A stretch of DNA of 64,000 bases from Phallusia mammillata (GCA_003260075.1 QLIY01000120.1:141722-205721); one strand, 5' to 3'; shown: positions 1-13,137, counted from the first letter of the stretch. Notes: generated by a model not told the origin, from the letters alone. Made by a program: numbers and translations.

Positions 1-420
1 TTATTCGAATAGTATTCGAATTACACGTTGTTGTTTTTTGGTCAACTATTCATGAATACTAATACTTGACACGTTTTATTCGAATACAATTCGAATTGCT
101 GCCACCTTAATATTACAAAACAATTCGTGAATACGAATACTTGACTTGCATTATTCGAATACAATTCGAATTGTCGAACTTTAAAAAGTGCTTAGAATTC
201 ATGAATACGAATACATGCCTTGGTTTATTCGAATAGTATTCGAATTGCTTGTCGTTGTAGTTTGGTCAACAATTCATGAATACAAATACTTGACTCGTTT
301 TATTCGAATACCATTCGAATTGCTGTCACTCAAAAATTACCAAAGTATTCATGAATTCGAATACAGTCATGCAGGTATTCGTAAAGTATTCGAATACAGG
401 ACGCGTGTATTCGACCCCAT
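1..420. repeat. tandem array of ~75-base AT-rich repeats (left edge)
   Basis: The motif TTATTCGAATA recurs at about 1, 77, 151, 225 and 300, so the period is close to 75 bases. Each unit pairs a palindromic ATTCATGAAT or ATTCGTGAAT block with a TTCGAATA...TATTCGAATT block. Decayed copies continue to about 420. The array runs off the left edge, so its full length is unknown. A 102-codon + strand ORF across it is only a product of the repeat. Confidence 0.8.
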
Positions 421-3400
421 GTCTGTCCAGGTCATTGACACCAGTGAGACAATATTGACATTCCGCTATTCGTGTGTGCTAACTGTCTGTAGTTAAATTG
501 GTTCGAATATTTGACAATGCGACACTATTCTTACGTCACGATTAAAGTGTTGTTCGCAAATAAGTCAATATAGCCTGGTGGAATCCAACTGCAGTACATG
601 ACAAACTTAATTAAATTAATTGTAACAAATCCAAGAAAACATACAGAGTAACACATTTATGGCTACAATGGAACAAACAATAAAGCAGACATACACAGGG
701 GAAACTTTTATTGATCTTTGCTGAGTTCACCGAATCCATATTAAGTTCATGAGACCAGTTCACACCAAAATTTAAGAGAAAGCGCGAACCTACGTCTCAT
801 CCGCTTTTCCCAGAATCAAAAAATATTCATGACTTATTATGTCACAATGCATGAGCACACAACCCGCTGCCATAAAGCATTGTCGGCATGAAGGTTTCAA
901 ACAGATCAATCAAAAGTTTGAAAATGTTGCGTCTGTTTTTACAACTATAAGAGGCAATTAAAAAAATTTTTCATTCAAAAATATTAATACACCTATTTTT
1001 TGGAGAGGTATGGAAAGTTTTAACCTGTTATTATACTACAGTTATTATTTGGTTTTTATCTTCCATTTTGTATAAATTTGCTTTAGGAGGAAAAGTTTTT
1101 ACTTATTTTAGCAGTTTTAAGGTAACTCCTTATAGATGGAATGTTTACCGCAGTGTTTAATTAGGGGAAGTGAAATTCAACGCTACTTAACGCTCTCATT
1201 ACCATGAAACAATAGCGATTGTTTTGTCACACCCCGAACTGTGACGTGTTGCGCCATCACCCATTCAACATGATATGACGATTTTCTTGTCGTTTTAACT
1301 TTTAGTGAAAGGAAACTACCAGCACTTTCCAATTGTTTTTTTTCCCCTGTCAAGAAGTTGGTGCACATTATGATCTACAAAACTTTTTGTGAAATAAGTG
1401 ACCGCACGTTTTTGATACGTCATTAGTAGTGACGTCAACCCCCGTTCGTAATTAGTGTATGACGTATGACCAACGGTTTGTTGGTACAAGTTTGCAAATA
1501 AATACAATGATTAGTTCAAAACACCTCATATAATTAAAACGAAATACGCAAACAGAAATAGGTCGTGTATTTTTCTTCCGCTCGCCCAGTTTGCACGACC
1601 TTCACTTGGGACGACAATTGATGTCACAATATCGTGTAATTTATCCTGTCCTTTCCCGCCATTTATCTCAAGGGACCACAACCATGGCCTCGGTTTAAAA
1701 TACGTCGCAGTGCATTATTGCTTCATAACCCTTGTGGTTTTGACGCCATAATGTTCCCTTGTGACATCACAAAAATCGAGTGTTACTTGAAGCAAGGTCA
1801 TGTACAGAAATTTATAAATTTGGACTAAATTGCTCACAGAGACAAAGTACTTGCAACAGTCCCGAATTTGTAAAAGTTTGCCCTTTTCTGCACCCTAGTG
1901 GACACTTGTAGGTTTGTAGTCATTTCCGGCATTTCATATAACTTGGTTTTCTGCTTAGCTTGTATCCTTTTCAAGAAATCATTGAGCAACAAAGTTTCTT
2001 CCCCAAAGTTTAGGAACCCTGAAAGTTTTCTTTTAACGATTGAAAACTATCTCTCTACAGAAACTCTGGACACATGTTTAATCGTTGTCATTATTTTATA
2101 CCTGTTCAATGTTTTCGAGGTTCATCTTACAATATGCTTCTAAAATGGTTTTCAATTTTTGCAAACAAAACCAGGCATAAAAATTCTACTATTGCTTAAG
2201 TTACTTCTAGCTCTTTAGTATAAAACACTCTAACCGAAAAATTGGTGACTTGTATGATGCCTTCAAAGAAGTTTATGGGATACCATAACATCAAGTCATC
2301 ATGAATTGTGTTTAGATCTTAAAGGTGTCTGCCATTGTATTTATATACACAAACACACACGTGAATGAATGTGCATATACTCTGCCTGTTTGTATGAATC
2401 ATCTATTGCTTCTTGTGCTGTGCTGTGCTGTGCTGTGATGTTAGTACCCCGGGCTTCATGCAGAACGATTAGGATGTTTACATCATATTGTGTGGGCTTT
2501 GTGTTAAGCACAGTAAGCTATCCCAGCAAAGATAGGCTTACTTTAGTTTTTAGTTGATTAAGGATCGTCTTAACCAGTTCAGGCCAATCAGTTTCTTTTT
2601 GGGAAGAAATTTTGTGATGTTGTTTTTTGCTTGACCTAATGATATTAGACATTCTTGTAAACGGTCTTAAAGTTAACTAGATATAGAACAGTAAAGTAGT
2701 ACTAGCTCAAAGGTCAGTGGTTTCCAATACTGCAATGTTGGGGCCCACCGTAAAACAGTAGACGTTTATTAGTGGTACTACATGCTAAACATATAGAAAT
2801 GGAAGGGATTAAGTGGTAAACTTGTGACTGCTTTTTGTAACAAGTAAGATCAAATGGAATTCTACCATACACACCAGAGTTTTGTTACACAATCTATCTC
2901 AAACATAATGTTATTCCGGTTTCGAGATTTTGTGTCCCATTTTGGAATTTGTTTGTTGTTGTTTTACTAACACAAGGCCTAATGTTAAATGACAACGAGA
3001 ATTTTTTTGGCTAGTGGAGGTTTAATGCAGTCTAGTTAAATCTTTTTGAAAGTTTAGTTTTTTCTCCACAAAGCCACCACGATTACTGTAAACTTGGTAA
3101 GTTTGCAAAAGTCTGACAATGTCTTGCAAAAAAAACATTTCCTTGGTAAACGCATACTGACTGTGGGGAGTAAACAGTAGAAAAGTTTTGCTGATAAATA
3201 TGGAAGTAAGCTTGTCAGTATGTTAGTCACTACATGGTGCAATAAGCATCAGGCGAATCATTCCGCAGATGTCAGCAGGTCATTGTTCTTTTGGGTTCTG
3301 CATTACGTGGGTCCAGTTTCGAATATAGATTTAACGAAAGGTAATTTTTTGGAGCAAAATAAACCTACGGAGAAAATAAATCATGAATTTAACGTGTTTG

Positions 3401-3534
3401 ATAGAGGATTATTACGCCGTTATCTGCTGTGGATTCAGAGATGTTCTGAACACATTAATCAGGATTTCAATTTAGTTTAGATTTTAGATAATTTCTTCCA
3501 TATTGTTTCTGCTGTGAAAGTCACTTTACCTTAA
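421..3534. other. non-coding 5' flank of the RAP1GAP-like gene
   Basis: AT-rich sequence with only short ORFs of no coding character. It holds one TGACGTCA palindrome (1430-1437), a short (GTGCT)4 microsatellite at 2415-2434, and a possible decayed hAT-type end near 2713. The promoter of the most upstream first exon (ATG at 3535) should lie here, but I see no clear TATA box or initiator. No spliced-leader acceptor could be identified with certainty. Confidence 0.5.
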
Positions 3535-4244
3535 ATGGCTGGTAGAAGGGCTTCCCACCGCTTTGGTCGTTCGTTTGACGATTCAACCCGAGTCGATTAT
3601 GACGTCAACAATCTTGAAGCCGAAGTTTTCAGCCTAAAATCGAAACTCGAAAATCTCGAACAACAAACAATCGCAAGATTAGGAAACATCGAACAATCTC
3701 TCTCGCAACTCAAGAAAGGCGACGAAAGAAAGGTGTTACGTAAGCAACCAAGCACTACGTCATCAACTTCGTCATTCAGGGTCAACTTTGGGTCAGTCAG
3801 CGAGGCTGGTGACGTCACAGAATCGGATGAGGTCTCTATCGCTTCGGATTTTGGTCCCGGCGCAAGTTTTCTGCTAATCCAGGGCGTCGAGGTCGACAAG
3901 TCCTCGACTGAGGATCCGTTTGAGACTGAGAAAATGTTGAAGATGTTTTTGCGCGAGTCTCTCGGGTTGAGTTGGGAAGAAATTAAAGCTTTGTCGATTG
4001 TGGATTGCTGGAGATTAAGCGGACATGGCGAACCGAAGCGAAAAGGTCGAAAAACGGCTCCTATTGTTGTTAGATTGGAACTGGCCTCTGACGCTGAGTT
4101 TATCAAGGAACGCGCTCCTGTTGCGAAAATTCAGGGTTACAATATCAGTGATTTGCCGTTAAACCAACGCGGCTCAATTAAAGAACACGAAACGACCCAA
4201 GGACGAAACAAGAAGCTTAAAAAGTTAAAAACCGAAAGCCTTGG
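3535..4244 (+). CDS. first coding exon: coiled coil plus LINE-1 ORF1-like domain (longest isoform)
   Basis: The open frame starts at ATG 3535 (AAATGGCT context) and stays open to 4338, but the last ~30 codons look non-coding. Residues ~22-64 form a heptad-rich coiled coil, followed by a Ser/Thr-rich linker. Residues ~110-200 have the pattern of the RRM-like part of LINE-1 ORF1 proteins: FLLIQGVE start, an internal WRLSG segment, then PIVVRLELASDAEFI and GYNISDLP. No reverse transcriptase follows. I end the exon at 4244 because GG|GTCAGT there is in phase 2. That matches the acceptor at 4738, and the gene uses the same GTCAGT donor at 63709. Alternative reading: an isolated, truncated retroelement ORF unrelated to the downstream gene. 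The coiled coil and fold are seen; joining it to the LIM-RapGAP gene is inferred. Confidence 0.55.
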
Positions 4245-4738
4245 GTCAGTTAATATCTTATATCTCCGACTGCACAGTCGTATCTTTAATGACTCTTTCA
4301 ATGCACACTTTCTTCTTCATCCAACGCATATCTTATAGGATTTAGTGCTTATATACTCATCAAAAAGAGTATTTAGGGGTTATGAAACGATTTTACTTCT
4401 ATCTTGCTTTAATGAGCCAAATGTTCTTTTTTCAAACCGCCGTACCTCTATGGGCAGTTAGGATCCATGTTTGTTACGTCACAATCCGTTTGCACGTTAC
4501 ATATCAATAAGGACATTACCAGAATTCAAATACAACTATTGTTCAATGGTAGGACCAGCCACATAACAGTTCTATCACAGTAAAGCTTTAATCCATGCTT
4601 CCGTTCTATTATGAGTCACAAGGCAGGCGCATTGTGCGTCACAAGGCCTGTTGTTCGTTTTTTGCTCGATCCTAACATTGCTTTGTTCGATTGTATTGTC
4701 AGGAGCGACATCTTGCGACGACTCTCTCCTGATCGTAG

Positions 4739-4785
4739 GAAATCACCGAAGACAAGTACAGAAAATTTAAGTGAAACTGCTACTG
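4739..4785 (+). CDS. small coding exon 2 of the LIM-RapGAP gene
   Basis: A pyrimidine-rich acceptor (ACTCTCTCCTGATCGTAG) precedes this 47-base exon and a GTAAGA donor follows. It enters in phase 2 and leaves in phase 1, and encodes KSPKTSTENLSETAT. The outgoing single G completes a Gly codon with GT at the start of the next exon. An in-frame ATG at 4611 would allow this to be the end of a longer first exon instead. The role is unknown; it is a Ser/Thr-rich linker. Confidence 0.5.
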
Positions 4786-5321
4786 GTAAGAAAAAAGTAT
4801 TAAATTTCTGTTGTAACATTTATTGCTGTATTTTTATACAAGAACTTTGTTATGACTAAAACCGTGATATAATGTAACTATGTAACACCTTCATGGATGG
4901 GTTAGGCCCTCAGAAGACTCTTGAACGTTTATATTTTTGCTTTTACTTGCGGTGATAGCTTGTTACTAAACATGTGTAGGTTGCAAAGCGAGCGACAAAG
5001 CTGAAATTATTGTCAACTGTTGCCGGATTTTCATTCATTTAAGCGATGCAGTTTCTACTTGGAAAATCAAACTTTAGGATTGATTTAAATTCACCACTTA
5101 AAAGTTTGACCTGAAAAGTATTTTTATTGTCTACTTTCCCTGTTTGTACTCTGCTAAGATTTTTACTTCATTTAAAATCTAAATCTGAAAACTATATTTT
5201 TTTCGTAGGCTCTCACGAATTTAGGAAAATCTTAATACTAATGCTTGCATTCTGGATTGTGTACAACCAAAACGCTGTATTATTAAACGTGACGTATAAA
5301 ACTTTCAACCTTTGTTTTCAG

Positions 5322-5460
5322 GTTCATCGTTAGACATGAACACGTCGGCAGATGGCGCTAGCACGTCGCCTGGTTCTCAGTCGCAATTTGTCCGCAACTT
5401 TTTGCGCAAAAGTTACCACTATGACGCCCTTGAGGACAAAGCAGGAAGTCAGGACGAAAA
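5322..5460 (+). CDS. coding exon 3, Ser-rich and basic linker
   Basis: The acceptor TTTGTTTTCAG ends at 5321 and the donor GTAAGA starts at 5461. The exon enters in phase 1 and leaves in phase 2, and reads SSLDMNTSADGASTSPG and then a block around FVRNFLRKSYHYDALEDKAG. It contains an internal ATG at 5336 that could serve a shorter transcript. No known domain. Its place in the gene rests on good splice sites and matching phases on both sides. Confidence 0.65.
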
Positions 5461-5832
5461 GTAAGATAACAACATTTTTACGTCACAAACGAAAATATTA
5501 AAATTTACGTTATAATGTTGACAATACATCAAGCAACTTTTACATCCCTAACTTAACAAGTAATAAAAATACAGCGACTGATTCAGTGTTTTGACTTCAA
5601 AATTTATTTACATTTTTTGTTTTGTCAATACCCTAATTATTGCTGTCTTTTAGTGTAGTTGTGGTATAACCTCAATCAGCACGCCATGGATAGAACAACC
5701 TGGTTATCGCACAAAGCATTTGGTAAAAAAGAAATATTGTTATCGTTGTTTTTATGTACTTCATATACCTCACTTAGTTTATCTGATGTGGGTAATTATG
5801 CCACAAACATTTTCAACCATTTCTATTTTCAG

Positions 5833-5955
5833 GGAAAAATCCTCCTCGAAAACCAAGTTCTCGCCTCGGAGGAGTTTGAAGCGCTTAAAAAAGAAACAGT
5901 CAGGAGCATCTTTGGCAGGAGGAGAGTTGAAGGAGCCGCAACCAACGCACACTCG
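5833..5955 (+). CDS. coding exon 4, Lys/Arg-Ser-rich linker
   Basis: The acceptor TTCTATTTTCAG ends at 5832 and a perfect GTAAGT donor starts at 5956. The exon is phase 2 to phase 2 (123 bases), so it can be skipped without a frameshift. It encodes a very basic stretch (KFSPRRSLKRLKKKQSG), which could act as a nuclear-localisation or membrane/lipid-contact patch, then GGELKEPQPTHT. The last CG joins C of the LIM exon to give Arg. Confidence 0.65.
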
Positions 5956-7501
5956 GTAAGTTAAAGTTTTGGGAGTCGGACTCACTAAAAGTGTTTGTAC
6001 GAAAGCGTTGAATAATTGAAAATTAAATTTAAATAATTTGAAAACTGCTCCAAAGCAACCAATCTAATCCATCACCTCAAAATCATAAAACACCGCGAAA
6101 AACTCATGTACATCAGTGGCTCTCCTCAACATCACTCTCCTACGTAAATGGAAAAGTTTCCCTTTCATAGCTGAATCAAAAAGGTGCATAAGATTGCCGA
6201 GAAAACTAAAGCATGATACCATTGTGCGGTAAAGTCCTAATTGATTGACATTAAAGGTATTTCGTACAAAAATACGGATTTGTTTGCTATTGTCACCTTT
6301 GGAACGCTTTTGAACTTGACATTGTGACGTCATAGGACGTTTTTCTTTGGCCAATAAGATTCCTCGATTACTTTACCGACCTTATTGTTGACTTGATATT
6401 CATGAGACTTATTCTTCTTAAAATACGTATGCATTTGCTATTGTTAACTTCGGACTTTGGAACGCATCTTTTAATCTCTTTAGCTCAACATTGTGACGTA
6501 ATACGGCGTTTGTGTCAACAATAACTGCGACGTTCTTGGTCACGGTGTCGCGAATATGAAATAGGCGAAGAAATGAACATCTATAGGGGAAAAATATTTG
6601 CAGAGATATCAGTGCCACTGTATTATGTGGTCTTGCCGTATTTTGTGAATGTGTCCGATGTTTTCTGACAGTCTCATGATAAAGTTAAATTTATTTGGAA
6701 GAGATTGTTCCAGAAGTTTTAATATTGCAGTGTGCAAAAGGGAGTTACTTTAAGTTGCCTGACGATTAGATAAGATGTGGTACATTCGATAAATCAGTAG
6801 ATTAGCTGTCCTAAATCAACTTATTGGTGGATCCTTTCCTAAACGGTGATGCAAACTTCGTCTGTTATCATGGCAGTACGGCTTCATTTTTTGTGGTGGA
6901 AATTTGTTGCACTTGTAGACACCTAAATCCTTTCGGTATAAACACGTTTTCATTTCCCATCGCTTACTGCGTCGACCCTTTGTGATTTCATAAACACTAA
7001 CCACTACAAATAATTGACGGAACTGACACATTGCTTCAATTACAATTCTTTCAAGCTGCAGCAACGATTCTTTCAAGATAAAAGGTCGTTTACCAATAAG
7101 GCTCTTTTATGAATAGCGTTTAGCTGTTGGGCTCTCCTCCCTTCGTCTTTGTTGTCGATCAGTTTCCGTTTTAAGACAATGCTGGGAAAGCCTGGGCGGT
7201 TATCTTAACCAGTCTTTCGGTTTACTTATCTCCTTGTCAAAAGGTTAGAAGAGGTACCAGCCTTGTGTTGGAGGTTATGATTGTCAGCTGAAATGTGATT
7301 GTTTGTTTCTGCATCTATTGACTGTTGTGCTTGTATTACTATTGGGTTATATATTCCAAATGTTTTTTTGGCGCTTGAACTAGCTTTGCGGGCGAGTTTT
7401 CAACCATGAAGGTCATTTTTGAAAATATACATTTCAAGTAATAATCATAATACTTTAGCTCGAATCGCAGATTAATCTGCAAAAGTTTTAGTGGTTTAGT
7501 G

Positions 7502-7965
7502 CAGTGTTTCCCAACCTATCGGTCGCGACCCAAAGTTGGGTCGCCTGAACATTCTGTTGGGTCGCTTGTTTTCGAATATGAGCATCTACTTTTTGATTTC
7601 GCCTTGTAGCGTTATTTCTACATATATCCCAAGGCTTTAAATTGTTGCCCAACAATAATTTTATCACAACTTGTCATGATAATGGCTAAAACTGTCTGTG
7701 ACGTCATAAACTAATGTGTTGACTCACAATTGAACGTTGTCTGGCTAATAATTCTTCGATTCAGCTCCAAGTCCTGGCTAAATGGAAATGTTTGGTCGGA
7801 AAAAACAACACTATTTGTTTGTTATAAGGTTATTGATTTGCTAAACTTGCGTAGTAATTTTTTGAAAAGCTTTCCGAATTTACAGACAAAAATACAACTA
7901 AAGTAGCGTGTCCATGGGTCGCGAGAAACCACTAAATAAAATTTTGGTAAGTATTTGGGTCGCGT

Positions 7966-7988
<23 letters not shown>
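7502..7988. mobile_element. hAT-type non-autonomous element (MITE), 487 bases
   Basis: The ends are near-perfect terminal inverted repeats: CAGTGTTTCCCAACC at the left and GGTTGGGAACCACTG at the right. A perfect 8-base target-site duplication, GTTTAGTG, occupies 7494-7501 and 7989-7996. GGGTCGC blocks sit just inside both ends. There is no transposase ORF, so it must have been moved in trans. TIR type and 8-base duplication are diagnostic of the hAT superfamily. Confidence 0.92.
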
Positions 7989-7996
<8 letters not shown>

Positions 7997-10799
7997 TGTT
8001 GTAGCTTTTAAACCTGAATTTATTTTTTAAACCATGACAAATGGTGTTGGATAACCTACGAAATTACTAAATGATTTATATTTATATGTAAAGCTGTCTT
8101 ACAGTCTATTTAAGCTAAATCGATAAAGAAATTCAGCGTCAACCACACTAAACCCGTTTCATGAAAATAGTAGCGGATTTTCGCAACACTAACCTGGCAA
8201 GATTGGCGGTATAAGTTATTCTCAACCCAATGCTTGTATTTCATCAGTTATTCGTGAGCTTTTGCGGTTAATTCGAGTCCTAAGGCGTTCTTTTGTTAGT
8301 ATCTAGGGTTCTAAGAGGTTTTGTGTTTGCTTTGTTGGTTGTAAGTTAACCACCGAGGAGAAATTGCTTTGGACAATTTTAGAACAACTATGAGTCATAC
8401 GAAATTAGGTTGTCAACTTGTCGGTTTACCACCGCACGTTTTTCGTGCGCTTTTATACACATTAGTGTTTGATTCGGCGTTAAACGTTCATTATTATGTA
8501 ATTTGATCTTGTGTCGCTTGGTACAAAAAAGTCATTGCCCTCACAAAAATACAAGATGATGACAACATGGGACTATTAAATGTATTTGTAATTTTCTGTT
8601 GTTGTAGAAACCACAATATTTTTTCATAGACTTGGGCCTAGGTTCGGGATTAAATTCGAAAAAAAAACGGGTTATTTTTTGGGCCTGACTTCACACTCAT
8701 TATTTTTGTCCTAATTTCATCAAATTTTGGCCTAATCTGGACTTGGCTTGTACTTTTGTTTCTAGGCCCCTATTTCATATCCACTTTCAGTTTTGACCCA
8801 TTTAGTGTTTTAAAAGTTGTCCCAATACATGTCAAAACACGTTTTAAAACACTACGTGAATAATCATAAGTGTTTGAAGATGCATTTTTTTGCTGTGAGT
8901 TTTGTTTTCGATTGAGCTACTTTTTGAGGACGTGTTTAGTATTCTTTTGCATGTGAATAGTCTTATAAATACGCTTTTTGAATGAATTTTGATTGGGCAT
9001 TGAATAGCTTTTTTCAACCTAACCTAGTTGAAATGAATTGCTGTTCAGTTGGGTTTTTGTTTGCTTCACAATATTTGCTACAAACAGCAAAAAATCGTTG
9101 GCTTTGACATCAATTTGATTCGTGTTCCGGTTCATACGCACAACGCGACATTTTTCGATAAAAAAATCAATTTTTGTTTCGCACAATAGACGAAGGTATA
9201 AAGACGTTTATCATTGGCTTCATCAGCGATGTCCTTATGTCCGTTATTTTCCCCTATTTTTGAAGGGTTAGGCTATTAGTGTATATGTTATTCATGAAAG
9301 AGTTGTAGGTTGTGTTGGATTGCTTTATAAAATGAAACTACTTGGAAAATAAAAACAGGTTTTAAAAATAAATTAATTAATAAAAAAATACTTTCTTTAT
9401 ACTTTTCAATAAAATTTATTCGCTAAGTTATATAAGCTATCTGGTAGTTAAATGGTAAATAGTAATCATTACTTTTCCAAGTAATCTGAACGCCTTGTTT
9501 TCGCTGATATTCTCGCAATTGATATGATTAATAGTTGTTGGCCAGCTTAGGCATAAAACGCCCAGTTATGTTTGTTTATGTAACGACAAACATAAACAAC
9601 AATGAATCTACCGTCAGCACGAAGCCCAAGTTAGCATTGTATTAAGGGTTATGCTTGGTAGTCGCCAACAAAATAACAACTAAGATGCTTTTGCTTGAAC
9701 GGAAAACGGCCTTAATTACTCAAAAATGCAAGCGACTTGTTTTGATTTAGGTGTACTTAGCCCAAAACAGTTTTGTTAGAAGAAGCAATCGCCCAATTAA
9801 GGTGTTTTACAATAAACGGAAGGCTGCCTTTATCGTTTTGATTGAAGAAACGTATTTAGTTTATCAGAACGGATCTTACTCGGTTTAAACGCCTGCAGTT
9901 CGCTGTAAGGCGTGGAAGCTTCCATAGAGTCTGGGTGATTGACAGGTCGAAGCACTTCCTGTCGGCTTCCCCGCGTTGATTAGCTGCATTATAGGCGTTT
10001 GATTGAAGTGGAAAGTTGATTTGCAAAACTGATAATTGCCGTTAAAGCCATTGTTCCCCCGCTGACAACGTTCTTTTTGCTTTTGATAAGCCTGGATTGT
10101 CAGTTTCATATAAAATTGTACACGTTGCATTAACAGGCAAGAGTTATTAGCAAATTGACAGGCAAGATAATAATGAATGCAAGTAAACGATTGTTTATGT
10201 GCTGCTGTTAATAACAACAGACGGGGTATTAATTTGATGTGATGAAAGAATCATGAAGGTTTTATTAGTTTCATAGCTTTTTATGTAACAAAATGTTATT
10301 TGACATTGTATTGGTTAAAACAGTAGTTTGTTTTGTAAAAAAATATCAAATAAGGGTAATTTGTGACGTTAGCATGTATTTGTTAATAGTATAGGTAGAT
10401 TGTAATGTTTTACAATATGTCGAAAGTAAAAAAAATACATTGTGGATATTTCTTGAAAATAAGCGCGTCGTCTTTTTAAATGTTTAATACGGTTAATAAA
10501 TAAAGCTTGCATAAATGCTGTTGCGGTTAAAGTTTATAAATTTAAAACAATCGCAACATAATGTATTACGACTGCGCCAATGAACATAACGCCATAATGT
10601 ACACAACCAAAAATCGGATTTTGTCGAAATGTTGACAAGGAAATAACAATACCTGATACGAAGCATTAACATAAATTCTACTTCCTTGGGGTATTCAAAG
10701 CTCTGTTTCTGAGTACTCAAGTCGGAAATTGTCACAATTTGAAACAAAATGTTTAAAATCGGTCATTGCGAAACCATTTCGTTGTTACGTCACAAATGG

Positions 10800-11045
10800 T
10801 TTTCACGGCAACAATTACATTGGAAGGTTGGACTACTCTACTTGTAAGCGATGTTGTTGCAACGTTAGCAAATAATCGAAAATGGATGAAAGAATGTGAG
10901 CATGTAATGCAAGGGGGGGGGGATTTTCACGGCAACAATTACATTGGAAGGTTGGACTACCCTACTTGTAAGCGATGTTGTTGCAACGTTGCTAAATTTA
11001 GCAAATAATCGAAAATGGATGAAAGAATGTGAGCATGTAATGCAA
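10800..11045. repeat. near-identical direct duplication split by a 10-G run
   Basis: Copy A is 10800-10912, ten G at 10913-10922, copy B 10924-11045. The copies differ by one base and a 9-base indel, an allele-like level of difference. This is best explained as two overlapping contig ends separated by 10 placeholder bases. Confidence 0.85.
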
Positions 11046-13004
11046 TGGTTAAAAGCATAGTTGTATTTTCAGTCCTAAACGAATTTGTTCAAATCGTAGC
11101 AACGTCGAAACGGCTAATTTGGTTATTTGGCAAGTTTACGGCTTAAAAATTGCGTCAGTTGTTTACTGTAAATGTAAGCTGTGTGGGTTCTAAAATTCTG
11201 ATTACTCTTTGCTGTTCAATAGAAAACAAGACTTCTGTTCTTTAGTTTCGAAAAGACATGTCGCAGAGGTAAAAGTGAGAAATAAGAGTTTCCACAACAT
11301 TTTCTAACTTTTAACCCTGGACATTTTAGAGTATATTTGCTAAAAGTAGAGTGTTTTATAGATTAAAAAAACGAAATGTTTAGTGTAGCCTCAGTTCGAA
11401 CTCTGCATTATTCTTATCAACACGCATCGCTAACCACAGGAGCGCTTGTCTAAAGAAGTAAAAGGCAAATGATGATTTTCCATGCTCCCAAATGGCATAA
11501 GCCACTCGGGCGGCACTTGGTTGACTCTAAGTTGGGCGATAGAGATTAAAATCAGATTGCCACCAAGTTCACTGAGATAAACTAAATTCTTTACTTAATC
11601 TTATTACTTGTATTAAGTCACGCATGTTGTTAACAGTACATGCAAAGGCCGATTGAGTTGCAAGAATAGTCAGGCAGTCTTTGTTATTGAGTTCTTATTT
11701 GGAGTAAACTTTGAGTTTTTCATGTTTGTGCATCAAAGCATGTTGGCCTTACAGAAATCATTTTTAGCTTGAAAAAAGCAGAGTTGGTTAAAATGTTGAC
11801 CAAGTGCGTGCATTATGAACTAACAATGGTTTTATTACATTACAAGCAGGTTTAACTATTTAGAATAAATTTAGGCTTTGTTTTATCAAGCTAGCTGTGC
11901 CAGCAGGTTTGACTTTGCACTACTTTTGTACAGTGATGTAAATATCGAAGAATAATGCCATTTGTATAAGTAAGAATAGGTAGAGAGTTGTAGATTCCCA
12001 ACTAAATGTCTGTTGGACGTATTGTGCTTCAAGGGTAAAACTAGTTTTTAAAGTGCAATTGTTATTATATATTTTTTTCAGTCTTGCTCGTTTATAAGTT
12101 TGTGTGTGGCTATGTAGGGTATATTGCTTATGCATTGTGACTCATTGAACTAACATTAAAAGCCTGCGGTCAGCAAATCCGGAAAGATGGCACATCAAAA
12201 TATTCACCGCTCCAGTACTGACTCTTTGGTCCTTCTCGGCCGAGTTGCTCATTTCCGGAGACATAACATGTTTAGATTTAGACGCTTTCAGTAAGAAACA
12301 ACTTTGCATATGTTTTAATCGTGCACTGTTAGTTAGTGTTAAATTTGTCACTAAGTTGCTGCAATTATGTTGATTAGTTGATATTTGTGCAAAAATGGGA
12401 CACTACAAAAGTTATGCCATATGAATCACGCCTAAACAAGGGCACATTCTAAACACTTGTTACGTCTCAAGCATAACAATTTCATGTTGTTTTCAAATAC
12501 GCACTCAATACTTGACCTATAACGAATCAAGTTTTTATGACGTTCGTTCCGTGTCAACTGTCAAGTGAACGTTATATGCCTGTAAGTGGCCGGATGAATA
12601 AGTCTAGAACTGGAATTAACATTTTCACGTGAATTTTATTTAAATCATCAGTCTCTTTACCTGATGTATCTAAATACAGTGTCTCATGATTTTTGTCATT
12701 TCTCAAACGGGTATGAGTTCAAAACGCAGCTCGGCTGCTTGTGCGTTCCTTCCCAAAACTTGTGCAAGGCTCTCAAAGGCTGCGATCAATTTCGAAAATT
12801 TTAACATGAACAAGCTTTACAAGGCAAAGTAGAAAGACATTTATTGAATGTTTTACCAAAATTATGCTCCTAATAATTCAAAAAATTGTATCACTTTGAT
12901 TTTACAACTTTTTGTATGTAGCTCTGTTTTTAGGTTATTGCTGCTTAATGCTCCTGAGAACAATCTTAAACTTATGCTTTTAAACACTCCAAAATCAATT
13001 AACA

Positions 13005-13137
13005 AAAAATTTCATCTCTCATCCGTCTTTATAATTTTTGCACATTTAATGACCTTATGCGAGTTGGGGGGGGGGAAAAATTTCATCCCTCATCCGTCTT
13101 TATAATTTTTGCACATTTAATGACCTTATGCGAGTTG
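13005..13137. repeat. near-identical direct duplication split by a 10-G run
   Basis: Copy A ends at about 13065, ten G occupy 13066-13075, and copy B is 13076-13137. One visible substitution (CTCTC versus CCCTC). Same architecture as the 10.8-kb case, hence probably an assembly join. Confidence 0.85.

Noticed and set aside
2713..2760. Sequence resembling a hAT left end (CAGTGGTTTCCAATA...GGGGCCCACC)
   Set aside because: No matching right end or 8-base duplication found within 1 kb.
3220..3480. 86-codon + strand ORF just upstream of the first exon
   Set aside because: No codon bias, domain or fitting donor; ends in a stop 54 bases before the real start. Possibly 5' leader.
3597..4106. 169-codon minus-strand ORF
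   Set aside because: Antisense shadow of the + strand coiled-coil/L1 ORF1-like exon, which has the better protein features.
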